DNA of 17,557 nucleotides. Origin: an uncultured Bacillota bacterium. Lineage in GTDB: Bacteria > Bacillota > Clostridia > Peptostreptococcales > Anaerovoracaceae. The position numbers and the translations under genes are program-made. Within the stretch, counting starts at the first letter, position 1. The number at the start of each line of letters is the position of its first letter. A model generated the notes under the pieces. That model ran no database searches. It was not told the origin of the DNA and was given only the letters and a program-made list of their open reading frames with translations. The DNA lies in the NCBI GenBank assembly GCA_946629205.1, contig CAMOXP010000009.1, positions 1 through 17,557 of the forward strand, written 5' to 3'. This document shows positions 1-8,412 of this stretch, piece by piece.

Positions 1-340
1 CATCGAGATATTCATCGAGTTCCATAAACAGCAGCTCCGGCGTTCCGTCTTCGTCGAGGTCGTACAGCGCCGCAGACTTCCGATCCCCGAAGGTATCGCC
101 AAGTTCTTCCGGATCTTCATAGTTGCGGATCCCGTCCTCATTGGCTTCCAGAATCTCGCGGTATGCGGCTTTCCACGCTTCTTCGGCTGCCGCATCGGCG
201 GACGCCTGTTCTTCAGAAGATGCTGCCGGCTCTTCCCCGCCGCTTTCTGTATCTCCGGATCCGCAGCCTGTGAATGCAAAAGCACCCGCAAGCAGCAATG
301 CGCTGATAAGTACTAATGTAGTGATTGTGTTCTTTTTCAT
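1..340 (-). CDS. Putative lipoprotein, 5' part only (runs off left edge)
   Basis: The first 113 codons are visible. The protein begins MKKNTITTLVLISALLLAGA and continues to FTGC, a lipoprotein signal peptide with the lipobox Cys near residue 26, so the mature protein should be anchored to the outer face of the membrane. A Gly/Ser/Glu/Ala-rich linker follows (about residues 27-50), typical of the tether after a lipobox. Then comes the start of a folded region with an Asp-rich stretch, DLDEDGTPELLF, which resembles a calcium-binding-type loop found in many clostridial lipoproteins of unknown function. The start is supported by GGGAGG (347-352) six nt upstream. The function cannot be named. The C-terminal part lies outside the window. 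The gene has its own promoter and is not fused to the upstream cassette. Confidence 0.8.
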   Translation of the reverse strand, partial: MKKNTITTLVLISALLLAGAFAFTGCGSGDTESGGEEPAASSEEQASADAAAEEAWKAAYREILEANEDGIRNYEDPEELGDTFGDRKSAALYDLDEDGTPELLFMELDEYLD

Positions 341-357
341 AACTAGCCTCCCAGTTA

Positions 358-387
358 ATTATTAGTATCCTCTGGCTTGTTTGTCAA
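358..387 (-). promoter_or_regulatory. Candidate promoter of the lipoprotein gene
   Basis: On the minus strand a perfect -35 TTGACA (382-387) is followed after 18 nt by AATAAT (358-363), 5 of 6 matches to TATAAT. The predicted transcript would start near 351, at the Shine-Dalgarno GGGAGG itself, giving a very short leader of about 11 nt. The assignment rests on motif matching only. Confidence 0.5.
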
Positions 388-446
388 CTGATATGATTGC
401 CAACATTCGAGCGAAAACAATAGGTTGTGCTGGCGGCATTAAAGTA

Positions 447-629
447 TTACTGATACTCTCTCTTCCAGTCTTTCTTTCTCGGTCTGTCTTTCTCTGTCAA
501 GTGACGTCCCGTCCGGAAGGTGACCAAGTGGTACGCCTTCTTTCTGTTCACCTCGTTCATATCGATGACCTGAACCCGCTCTTCTTTCTTCGGTGCAACA
601 ACGTATGTTTTTCCCTTTTTTCTGCTCAT
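447..629 (-). CDS. Small, highly basic protein of unknown function (60 aa)
   Basis: It begins MSRKKGKTYVVAPKKEERVQ and ends KKDWKREYQ, with about one third Lys/Arg. There is no signal peptide or membrane segment. GGAAG sits 8 nt before this ATG. An overlapping alternative frame starting at 636 has its ATG almost on top of the purine tract and gives a less coherent protein, so the 629 start was chosen. The gene begins 34 nt after the stop of the VWA/metallopeptidase gene, on the same strand and with no terminator between them, so it is probably the last gene of that transcript. The charge suggests nucleic-acid or ribosome binding, but that is inference; I recognise no family. Confidence 0.55.
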   Translation of the reverse strand: MSRKKGKTYVVAPKKEERVQVIDMNEVNRKKAYHLVTFRTGRHLTEKDRPRKKDWKREYQ

Positions 630-663
630 ATCCCATTCTTCCTTTTTTCGGGTAGTAATATTT

Positions 664-1857
664 TTATTTCATCACTGCCACTCTCCCCCAGGGCGGTTCG
701 ACGTAGGTGTTGTTGATCATCCAGAGGACGGGGATGCCCATGGCGGCGGATTCTTCCGGAAAGGGTGCGCAGCCGTCTGTCAGAATGATAATGCTGGTGA
801 TCTCCTGCTCTGCCATCTCCATGCGTACGTAGTCGAAGATCACGTCGAAATCCGTTCCGCCGCCGCCCTTCGGACGTATGATTTTGAATTCACTCTCATC
901 GGCGAACGGTACTGGCGGCACTACCCCGGCGTCGAAGAAACCGAGCCAGCCCTCCAACTTGCCGCCGAACTGGTCGATAGCGCCTTTGATTTCGGAGTAG
1001 GCCTGCGTGATTTCTTTTTTAGTCATGGACGCTGAGGTGTCGATCATGAACAGGATGTTCTTGACTGTAGTCTCAGTCTCGTTGAAGTCCGGCAGCATAA
1101 ACGGACTGTCAGAGAACCTGCGGTCCGGCGGCAGGAAAGAATAGTCTGTGACCTCTTCCTGCACGAAGTCGTTCAGCAGCACTCTCCAGTCGGTCTTCGG
1201 ATGCATCAGCTCCTCGATTTTCCGCTCGACACCAAGTGGGATCGTGCCCCTGCCTGTCCCATCCCCGCGGGACTTGCACGCTTCCAGCGCGTCCCGGATC
1301 CGGTTTCTCCATAGAGCATCCAAGGCCTCGTCATCTGCAGTGCCCCACCTGGAATGATCGTCCGCAAATCCGCGTTTCAGCTGTTTGCGCCGGGCGGCCG
1401 ACAGGGATGAAAACATCTCGTAGACTTCTTCCGCTGTATAGCGATACCCCTCGTCGCGTTTCGGCGTCAGGTGCATGGATTCTCCATACTGGCTGAGGGT
1501 GATACTCGCATGGTCCATCCCCGCAGCCTGCAGGATGTTAGAGTTGACGACAATATCACAGGCAATGTTGAACAGAAGGTTGTCCCGGTCTCCCGTCCTG
1601 GATGTGTGCCGCAGAGCTACGTGCATGATCTCGTGCATCAGGATGAAGACCAGTTCCCTATCGGAGATCTTATCCAGAAATTTCGGATCGAAATAGACCC
1701 TTTCGCCGTCAGTTGCCGCAGTCCCGATGTTCGGATCAAGAGCAAACTTCATATGCATCAGAAGCAGCCCGAAAAACCCATTGCGTGAAAGTACCGTCAT
1801 GCGCGCAATCAGGATCCTGCGCATGTACTCCTGCTGTTTCGCTGCACTCAGTTCCAT
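664..1857 (-). CDS. DUF2201-type protein: HExxH metallopeptidase-like domain plus C-terminal VWA-like domain
   Basis: The protein is 397 aa from the chosen start. The N-terminal half holds HEIMH at residues 75-79, a zinc-peptidase HExxH motif, followed by a conserved-looking NIACDIVVN with Asp101. The C-terminal half is a von Willebrand A-like domain with a MIDAS-type DTSAS at 273-277, a Thr in GGGGTD (335) and TDG (360-362). This matches the DUF2201 putative metallopeptidase/VWA-like architecture that typically sits beside MoxR AAA+ ATPases. The start shares a base with the stop of the MoxR gene (TGATG) and has GGGGTG 5 nt upstream, so the longer reading to 1899 was rejected. Tight coupling implies stoichiometric expression with the ATPase. 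Whether the HExxH domain is an active protease is not shown by the sequence. Confidence 0.88.
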   Translation of the reverse strand: MELSAAKQQEYMRRILIARMTVLSRNGFFGLLLMHMKFALDPNIGTAATDGERVYFDPKFLDKISDRELVFILMHEIMHVALRHTSRTGDRDNLLFNIACDIVVNSNILQAAGMDHASITLSQYGESMHLTPKRDEGYRYTAEEVYEMFSSLSAARRKQLKRGFADDHSRWGTADDEALDALWRNRIRDALEACKSRGDGTGRGTIPLGVERKIEELMHPKTDWRVLLNDFVQEEVTDYSFLPPDRRFSDSPFMLPDFNETETTVKNILFMIDTSASMTKKEITQAYSEIKGAIDQFGGKLEGWLGFFDAGVVPPVPFADESEFKIIRPKGGGGTDFDVIFDYVRMEMAEQEITSIIILTDGCAPFPEESAAMGIPVLWMINNTYVEPPWGRVAVMK

Positions 1858-2996
1858 CACATCACCCCATTCAGCAGGGCGCCTTTGCCTCTCATCCACT
1901 TGACGAAGTCAGGCAGCATCATGAGCCTGCTGCGGTAGTCCTTCTCCAGATTCAGATAGTCCTGCATGAGTACAACAGAGAAGTCAGCCGGCAGTTTCTC
2001 CGCATACCGGATCGAGCGTGCGATGGCGTCCATGTCGTCACGATGCATCGAAGCGTACTTGGCCATCGAGGAGACAAGAGCGTACAGCACGTCCGTCCCC
2101 TTCGGTACCCTGTGTTCGGTACCCGCGAAGATGCCTTCGACATCAGGTAAGTTGTCATAGACCCGCGACCAGGTGCGCAGTTCCGCTGCTGCACCGCTTC
2201 CCACCAGCCCCGCAATGAGCGTGAACATCTCATTGATGTCGCCGTTGACGTGATTCAGCAGATTGCTGACCATCTCCCACGCACGGGGTGTCGGAAAGGC
2301 CATGTCGTCCTTCGACGGTTCGAACGCCATGAGCATGTCCGGCTTAAAAGAGAGGAACCCCGTTACCTGCTCATTGACGCCGCGGGATATGGCCCACGCC
2401 CTCCAGGACTGCAGATCCGCGAAGACCTCAAGATGCAAAAGCCGGTTCGCCAGGGCCTTGGGCATTTTGTAAGCGACCGATTTGTCCGTCACGCGGTTGC
2501 CTGCGGCGATGACGATGCAGTTCGCGGGCAGCTTATGCTCGCCCACCGTCCGGTCCAGGGCGATCTGGTATGCGGCTGCCTGCACCGACGGCGGCGCCGC
2601 GGAAATCTCATCGAGGAACAGGATGTTGACTATGTCGTCGGCGGGATCCATGTCGAAGATCTGCGGACGCAGCCATACGGCCAGAGTCTTGTCCTCGCTG
2701 GCTGTCGGGATCCCCCTCAGGTCGATAGGATTAAAGAGCAAAAGCCTCACGTCCGTGATGTGTACGCGCTTGCCGGTGGTCTCCTCGATCTCCTCCCCGA
2801 TCTGTCTGACGCCCTGGGATTTGCCGACACCCGGCGCGCCCCACAGCATGACCGACGGGAGAACGCCGATTCCCGCTGCGTCCGCACCGATCACACTGCA
2901 ATACATGTTTGACAGTTTCCCGACCGCCTGCCCCACGTTCACAGAAGGCACGTTGCCGAGCGTTACTGCCTTTGCATTAGATTTCGTATTTGCCAT
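1857..2996 (-). CDS. MoxR-family AAA+ ATPase
   Basis: A 379-residue single AAA+ module. It has Walker A GAPGVGKS (53-60), Walker B ILFLDE (125-130), a sensor-1-like AAGNR (164-168) and a candidate arginine finger in ALANR (181-185), followed by a helical lid region. MoxR ATPases act as chaperone-like remodelling machines with VWA-domain partners, and the next gene encodes exactly such a partner. The start is supported by GGGGGG six nt upstream. The gene lies 12 nt after the helicase stop and overlaps the VWA gene by one base, so the three appear co-translated. The likely role, inferred from this pairing, is ATP-driven loading or remodelling of a target, possibly the helicase encoded upstream. 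Confidence 0.9.
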   Translation of the reverse strand: MANTKSNAKAVTLGNVPSVNVGQAVGKLSNMYCSVIGADAAGIGVLPSVMLWGAPGVGKSQGVRQIGEEIEETTGKRVHITDVRLLLFNPIDLRGIPTASEDKTLAVWLRPQIFDMDPADDIVNILFLDEISAAPPSVQAAAYQIALDRTVGEHKLPANCIVIAAGNRVTDKSVAYKMPKALANRLLHLEVFADLQSWRAWAISRGVNEQVTGFLSFKPDMLMAFEPSKDDMAFPTPRAWEMVSNLLNHVNGDINEMFTLIAGLVGSGAAAELRTWSRVYDNLPDVEGIFAGTEHRVPKGTDVLYALVSSMAKYASMHRDDMDAIARSIRYAEKLPADFSVVLMQDYLNLEKDYRSRLMMLPDFVKWMRGKGALLNGVM

Positions 2997-3008
2997 GTGT
3001 ATCCCCCC

Positions 3009-6000
3009 TTACCTTACCGTCTTCTTCAGTTCTTTGACGCCAAGTTCTTCGTCCAGCTTGTCGAGTTTCTCCGTGCACTCTTCAATCAGTTCCGCATAGC
3101 TGTCCGCCTCAGCCAGCTCACTTTCGATCTCCTTAAGTTCCTGCTCCAGCAGTTCCTTCTCGCGCTGCACCCTGGCAACGTACTCGTCCATTTTGTCCAG
3201 GAAGTTGTCGATCCGGATGAGCATACCGGTTTCCTTGTCACTCATGTCGACCTTGTACCGGCCCTCACGCACCAGATACAGGTACGGGTGATCTGCGTCC
3301 ATACCTGCGGGCAGGACGATCATGAACCCGCGGTAGTCAAAGAGCGCCCGATCATCCGCACGCTTCACGTATCCATGCAGATTTCTTCCCAGAATGTCCC
3401 GGAGGAGCCGGCGGTGATCTGCCATACGCTGCTTCTCTCTAGTTGTCAGTCCGTCGTATACGTCCTTTCCCTTCTCCGCGAGGAACGCGCAGTCCGACTT
3501 GCAGATGGACAGTTCCAATTCCTTGGCCGCGATGTCGTCCGGCAGCGCCTTGTATCTCTGCTCCAGTCTGAGCCGGTTCTCCACGCTCTTGCGCTGGAGC
3601 GCGGACAGCCTTGTCAGTTCGTTACGCATCCTGACTCTGCTCTTCAAGAGCGGGTTGCCGAGAGCCAGTGCCTTGACCTCCGCGTAGTCCAACGCCGTGT
3701 TATCTACTTCACCGCCGCTGCGGCCGGTGACGGTGCCGGATAGAATATCGGTGATGAAGCGCTGTTTGGTCTCCAGAAGCTGCCACGAATACGCATCGAA
3801 GCTGCCCTCTGTCACATAGCGGTAGATCTCCACCTTCTCATTCCGGTTGCCTGCACGCAGAATCCGGCCGTTCCGCTGGATCATATCCGAAGGCCTCCAT
3901 GGAACATCCAGATGATGCACTGCCACCAACCGGTCCTGCACGTTGACGCCCAGCCCCAGTTTGAAGGTGGAACCGATCAGCACTCGGATCCGCCCGTCGC
4001 GCACAGCCTTAAAGACCTTCTCTCGCCTGGATGCTGTGGCCGCGTCATGAATGTAGGCGATCTCAGCCGCATCCACCCCCAGATCGATGAGGCGCTGCCG
4101 CAGGTCGTCGTACACGTTGAAACCGGCCTTCGGCGTGGAGGTGTCGCAGAAGACGAGCTGGGTCAAATGCTCCTCCTTCGTTCTGTGGTAGATGACCGCC
4201 ACCTTTTCTGCGCACTCAGTCACCTTGCAGACGCCGATGGGTCGTCCGTACACAACCGCTTCATCTGCAAAGACCTCCGATTCTGTTTCATCCGCGAGCC
4301 GCACGAGCCGGATGTCCAGCGCCGCTTTTCGCCCGTCGCTGGTGATCTTCAGCATGTTGTCTTCGTCCGTCTTGACCTCGTGATTGTGGACCTTGTCCGC
4401 CCGCTTGGAGATTTCCTCCAAATAGGCTTTGAGCGTTGGCGTACGCGGGATCTTCACATCCGTATAGCCGTCGAACTGAGGGAGTTCCACATCCTCCTCG
4501 ACACTGTGGAAGTCCGCGATGGATGCCAGGATCGTCGTCAGTTCCGGAATGTTGTGGAACCGTGAAAACCTTGTGGCGAGCCTGTAGCTGCCTGTGTCCA
4601 CCGCGATCTCAAACTCCGTTGTCTTCTCGGCAAACATCCCGATCCAGTTGTCAAACGTCTGGAATCCCAGGATCTCGAGTTCGCCGCTCTGCAGATACTT
4701 CTGGAAGACATAGATGTCCGAGATCGAGTTGGTGATCGGCGTGCCGGTTGCCATGATGACGCCCCCGCCGCCATGGGTCTTCTGGACATAGTGGACCTTA
4801 TCCATCATGCTGTTGCACTTGACGGAGCCGCTCTGGCTGATACCGTAGACGCCGGTGATAGACGTCTCTATGGAAACGTTCTTGTAGTTATGCGCCTCGT
4901 CCACGAAGAGCCGGTCAATGCCGAGGTCATTGAAGTAGATAAGGCCTTCAGGATCCCTTTCGAGTGACATCTCGCTGAGTTCCTTCTCGAGTTTCTCCAG
5001 TTTTCGCTTGAAACGCCCAGTGACCGTCCTGCGGGTCTTCACGATCCTGCGCATTTTCTCGCATTCTTCTTTCAGCTCGTCGATGTGGGCACTCCTGGAG
5101 AGCGCGATGCTGTCGAAGCAGCTGTAGGCAATGATGATGCCGTCATAGTCATTGTGAATGACCTTCCGCAGGGTGTGTTTCCTGCGCTCCGGCTTCATGT
5201 CTTTCGGTTCGATGCAGAGGACCTCGGCGTCCGGATAAAGTTTGCCGAAGATGCTCTGCCACTGCTCAGTCAGATTGTTGGGTACCACGAACATGCACTT
5301 CTTCGCCATCCCCATGCGCCGCATCTCCATGGCCGCCGCAATCATGATGTAGGTCTTGCCCGCGCCCACATCATGCGCCAGCAGCGTGTTCGGCGTGAAC
5401 AGGATCCTGGCTACAGCGTTCTTCTGGTACGGATACAGCTCCGCCTCCTCTGACATGCCCGGAAACTCCAGGAAACTGCCGTTGAATCTGCGTGCTACAT
5501 TGCATCCATACATGTAATCGTATATCTGCCGGATCGTCTTGCTGCGTTCTTCATCCTGCCAAATCCATCTTCGGAACTCCGCGATGATCAGCTTCTGCTT
5601 TTCCTGCACCGCTGCTGTCTCTGCGCGGTTGAGCTCCCGCCTGACGCCTGATTTTGTCTCAGGAGCAGACACTTCGTCCGTAATGCGGATCGTCCGCATG
5701 TTCAGCGTTCTCTCCAGAATAGTGACCGCGTCCATACGCGGCGTGCCGAAGGTGGCCTTGTTGCGCACATATCCTGAAAGCTTGTACTTGTTGATCAGCT
5801 CCCAGCTGCCGGTCTCCCGGTCGTGCCGTGTGCCGCTGTACCTGTGGTAGCTGTGAGGCTGGATCAGATGGTTGACGAAGTCGTCGATGATCTCTTCCGG
5901 AATCCACGGAGAGCCGAGAGTGACGTAGATATCCTCCGCTTTCATCTCCGGCGGAAGCAGTTCCCCAAGGGCTTTGACGTTATCTTCAAACATACCCCTA

Positions 6001-6380
6001 AAACTCTTTTGCGCCACACGCGCCTTGAGGAATTTGTACCTCAGGTTCCCTGAAAGGTACTCATCCGCCATCTCCCAGCCTTCGTATGAATCTCCGTTCC
6101 AAGTCTCCGGATTCTGATAGATCACGCCTCTGAGACTGGAGATGACCTCGCCCGCGGAGACGCCCGCGTATTCCGCAATGCGCCTGATGTCCACGGATCC
6201 GGTATCCCGAATGCACCTGATGAGGGCATCGGATATGCTGTCCGGGCTGCCCGGACTGTCCGTATCATAGCCTGCCCCCGCTTCCTCCAGGGTCAGCACA
6301 GACTCATCAAGAGGCAGATCAATGATCTCATCTCCCTTGAAGGCGAGGCTTGTCTTGTTTGCCGCATCATATTTTCCCAT
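3009..6380 (-). CDS. Large SNF2/DEAH-type helicase-like ATPase
   Basis: The protein is 1123 aa. About 300 N-terminal residues include LGSPWIPEEIIDDFV, a segment I associate with the large methylase-helicase proteins of phages and conjugative elements. The superfamily 2 core follows: Walker A VGAGKT with Lys342, DEAH at 494-497, motif III-like ATGTPITNS near 545, and motif VI QRNGRILRAGNR near 837. A Lys/Glu-rich coiled coil occupies roughly 1040-1123. No N6-adenine methylase motif was seen, so this is the ATPase portion standing alone. The start at 6380 has AAAGGGGG six nt upstream; the longer reading to 6428 would run through the promoter. It is the first gene of a helicase-MoxR-VWA unit. 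SNF2-type proteins translocate on double-stranded DNA; the substrate here is unknown. Confidence 0.88.
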   Translation of the reverse strand: MGKYDAANKTSLAFKGDEIIDLPLDESVLTLEEAGAGYDTDSPGSPDSISDALIRCIRDTGSVDIRRIAEYAGVSAGEVISSLRGVIYQNPETWNGDSYEGWEMADEYLSGNLRYKFLKARVAQKSFRGMFEDNVKALGELLPPEMKAEDIYVTLGSPWIPEEIIDDFVNHLIQPHSYHRYSGTRHDRETGSWELINKYKLSGYVRNKATFGTPRMDAVTILERTLNMRTIRITDEVSAPETKSGVRRELNRAETAAVQEKQKLIIAEFRRWIWQDEERSKTIRQIYDYMYGCNVARRFNGSFLEFPGMSEEAELYPYQKNAVARILFTPNTLLAHDVGAGKTYIMIAAAMEMRRMGMAKKCMFVVPNNLTEQWQSIFGKLYPDAEVLCIEPKDMKPERRKHTLRKVIHNDYDGIIIAYSCFDSIALSRSAHIDELKEECEKMRRIVKTRRTVTGRFKRKLEKLEKELSEMSLERDPEGLIYFNDLGIDRLFVDEAHNYKNVSIETSITGVYGISQSGSVKCNSMMDKVHYVQKTHGGGGVIMATGTPITNSISDIYVFQKYLQSGELEILGFQTFDNWIGMFAEKTTEFEIAVDTGSYRLATRFSRFHNIPELTTILASIADFHSVEEDVELPQFDGYTDVKIPRTPTLKAYLEEISKRADKVHNHEVKTDEDNMLKITSDGRKAALDIRLVRLADETESEVFADEAVVYGRPIGVCKVTECAEKVAVIYHRTKEEHLTQLVFCDTSTPKAGFNVYDDLRQRLIDLGVDAAEIAYIHDAATASRREKVFKAVRDGRIRVLIGSTFKLGLGVNVQDRLVAVHHLDVPWRPSDMIQRNGRILRAGNRNEKVEIYRYVTEGSFDAYSWQLLETKQRFITDILSGTVTGRSGGEVDNTALDYAEVKALALGNPLLKSRVRMRNELTRLSALQRKSVENRLRLEQRYKALPDDIAAKELELSICKSDCAFLAEKGKDVYDGLTTREKQRMADHRRLLRDILGRNLHGYVKRADDRALFDYRGFMIVLPAGMDADHPYLYLVREGRYKVDMSDKETGMLIRIDNFLDKMDEYVARVQREKELLEQELKEIESELAEADSYAELIEECTEKLDKLDEELGVKELKKTVR

Positions 6381-6426
6381 TAAGAACCCCCTTTCACAAA
6401 CAGTCCCCGGAACAGCCGGGAACAGC

Positions 6427-6456
6427 ATTATATCACGAACTTATGTTTGCAAACAA
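6427..6456 (-). promoter_or_regulatory. Promoter of the helicase-MoxR-VWA unit
   Basis: Minus-strand consensus -10 TATAAT (6427-6432) with the extended TG (6434-6435). A weak -35 TTGTTT (6451-6456) lies 18 nt upstream. The predicted transcript starts near 6420, about 40 nt before the helicase ATG. This shows that the unit can be expressed independently of the upstream 615-aa gene. Confidence 0.65.
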
Positions 6457-6463
6457 CAGTTCG
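6436..6463. promoter_or_regulatory. 28-bp dyad operator over the helicase promoter
   Basis: By hand alignment 24 of 28 positions are symmetric. The outer arms are CGAAC and GTTCG and the centre is the perfect palindrome GTTTGCAAAC (6445-6454). It can also be read as two abutting LexA-like half-degenerate boxes, GAAC-N4-GTTT (6437-6448) and AAAC-N4-GTTC (6451-6462). It covers the -10/-35 spacer and the -35, an arrangement expected of a repressor site. The regulator could be LexA or the XRE protein encoded at 8413-8736; the sequence does not decide. Confidence 0.5.
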
Positions 6464-6513
6464 CAGCAATAAGAACACAAAAAAACACAGACCCGTATAG
6501 TAAACTGCCGTTA

Positions 6514-8361
6514 TCAGGTGGCAGTAATACTATTAATCAGCTCCTCCCTTCTCTCTTCTGTCATGCCGAACCAGTCCAGTCCTTCCGGCGGTGAGTATAC
6601 AAACCGGATGAAATCGCCCCGCAGCGTCGGAGGCTCGGGCCGGAAGGTGTGTTCCAGCGCCCATTCCTCTTCAGGTGTCCGCCTGGTTGCAACGACATAT
6701 CCGCTTATGCTCAGCAGGCCTTTGCAATCTTTCCCGTCTCGTTCTGTTCTATCTTCCTGACCTGCGTCGTCTCCCTGGTCTGTCCATTCCTGCCCTCCGG
6801 CCAGGAGCGCTTCGTATTTCTTCCTAAGCATCCCGCGGCTTTCCCTGAATGCCCCCTCCCACAGTTCCTGAGGCAGCATTTCTTCTGTCTCCGCAATGCC
6901 CTTCTTCAACCGGGCTGCCTTTGCATCTTCACCTGTGTCCTCGTAGAGTTTCAAAAGCGCCATGGCGTTGTGGGTGCAGTAGGGTTGTCCGAAAAACTCT
7001 GCGCTGACGTCTTCACCAATGCCGGACAATACCGCCATTGCGTCCGCCCCGTAGACCTGCTGCTCAAGCAAAAGCATCATGTCCTTTCTGTTCCCTTGTT
7101 TCTCGTAATAGCTGATCAGATTCTCCTGCAGACTGTTCATCACGAGCAGCTCGTCGCCGAAGGCAAATTCTTTACCACAGAAAGGTTCGATCGCCTCGAG
7201 CCAGTGTTCGATGCCGGCATAGCGCTGCTCGTCGGTGCAGTCCGGCTCACTTTCCAGATCGATGATGCGAAGCAGCCAGTTGTCGTAATTGAGCAGGAGC
7301 GCCAGAAGAAAGACCACGGCTTTGTCCCTGTCCTGCTGTGCCGACTGCACAGGCCATTCTCCCTGCGCGCCTTGCGCACCCTGCACTCCTCCGCCTGTCG
7401 TGAGTTGTTTGAGCGCCGCTCCGTAGCTTCGGAGATAATCGTCGAACAAATAAAGTTCTTCCTCTGATGGCTGCGACAGCAGAACATCGTAGATTCTCCG
7501 CATGCTTTCACGCAGGTCCCTGCAGCAGGGGTCTTCGAGCCATGCTTCCCATACCGTTCCGACCTCGTGTTCAGATTTTTCGGCGCTTCCTCGCATACCG
7601 CAGGCCGTCACATGCTCAAGCTGCTGCTTCGCATACTTTGTGAGGAGCCGGAAACTGGCGTAGTCCCTGTTTCCCTCCGGCTCGCACTCCGCAGCGGCAT
7701 CCGCGTCGCTGTCCAGCAGCATCCGGATCATCTCATCGTGTCCGTGCAGTCCGAAAGTTCCCGGATACGGATTTCGCCGCTCGATTCCCTGCCGCTCCAT
7801 CTCCCGGAAATAGTGCTTCGCCTGGTCCTCATCACAGTTAAACTCTCCGTACCACAAGAAGAAGTAAGCCAGCCGATTGTAGATCTGCTCCTTGTGCTGC
7901 CGGCTTCTGTCCAGCATAGCGCAGTACCAGTCCATAAGCCTTCCCGTTGGCTGGAATTCCGTCTCCGCCTCCAGCGCAGGGAACAGATTCCGGTCGATCT
8001 GCTCGTCCGGAAGTCTGTCGATGATTCGCTGTGCTTCTCCTCCTGCCAGACTGTCCTGCAGCAGCCGCAGCCAAATCTTGCTGTCGCGTCCAGACTTGAC
8101 AGCCTCTACGACCGCATTAATTAGGACTGTCCGCTTCTCCTTCCACTCCTCCTCCGAATCATATATGATGTTCCTCCGCAGATTGCACCGAAGCGCGACC
8201 CGCAGATCATCTAGTTCGCAGCGTTCGGCGCCGCCCTTTTGTGCCAGTTCCACCAGCAGCGGATACGCACTTCGCGCCGTTTCCTCCAGTGTCTCGAAGT
8301 CCTTAAGCGGCTCCTGCCGAATCTGCTCTAAGATCTTGTTCAGTTGTTCTGTGTGTTCCAT
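6514..8361 (-). CDS. Uncharacterised 615-aa helical-repeat-like protein
   Basis: I do not recognise a family. The sequence is acidic, rich in Leu, Glu, Trp and Tyr, and looks largely alpha-helical (for example ETARSAYPLLVELAQKGG near the N-terminus), as in TPR-like solenoid proteins. There is no signal peptide, membrane segment or nucleotide-binding motif. A low-complexity stretch, GGGVQGAQGAQGEW, interrupts it near residues 322-336. The last 70 residues contain an aromatic/proline-rich segment, FRPEPPTLRGDFIRFVYSPP, which may be a separate small domain. AAGGGGG seven nt upstream supports the ATG. The gene begins 51 nt after the XRE gene on the same strand with no visible promoter between, so XRE and this gene are probably co-transcribed. 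It could be a sensor or scaffold for the downstream ATPases, but that rests on position alone. Confidence 0.75.
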   Translation of the reverse strand: MEHTEQLNKILEQIRQEPLKDFETLEETARSAYPLLVELAQKGGAERCELDDLRVALRCNLRRNIIYDSEEEWKEKRTVLINAVVEAVKSGRDSKIWLRLLQDSLAGGEAQRIIDRLPDEQIDRNLFPALEAETEFQPTGRLMDWYCAMLDRSRQHKEQIYNRLAYFFLWYGEFNCDEDQAKHYFREMERQGIERRNPYPGTFGLHGHDEMIRMLLDSDADAAAECEPEGNRDYASFRLLTKYAKQQLEHVTACGMRGSAEKSEHEVGTVWEAWLEDPCCRDLRESMRRIYDVLLSQPSEEELYLFDDYLRSYGAALKQLTTGGGVQGAQGAQGEWPVQSAQQDRDKAVVFLLALLLNYDNWLLRIIDLESEPDCTDEQRYAGIEHWLEAIEPFCGKEFAFGDELLVMNSLQENLISYYEKQGNRKDMMLLLEQQVYGADAMAVLSGIGEDVSAEFFGQPYCTHNAMALLKLYEDTGEDAKAARLKKGIAETEEMLPQELWEGAFRESRGMLRKKYEALLAGGQEWTDQGDDAGQEDRTERDGKDCKGLLSISGYVVATRRTPEEEWALEHTFRPEPPTLRGDFIRFVYSPPEGLDWFGMTEERREELINSITAT

Positions 8362-8412
8362 CCCATTTCCCCCTTATCTGTCTTGATGCTTTTGCACTAT
8401 GCGCTTTCATGT

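Noticed and set aside
443..457. AGTAT-CAGTA-ATACT hairpin over the stop of the 60-aa gene as a terminator
   Set aside because: The stem is only 5 A/T-rich pairs and is followed by just a short T-run; too weak to call.
2250..4565. Long plus-strand open frames opposite the MoxR and helicase genes (2250-2912, 2997-3743, 3912-4565)
   Set aside because: They are antisense shadows of well-supported minus-strand genes, with no ribosome binding sites and composition unlike real proteins.
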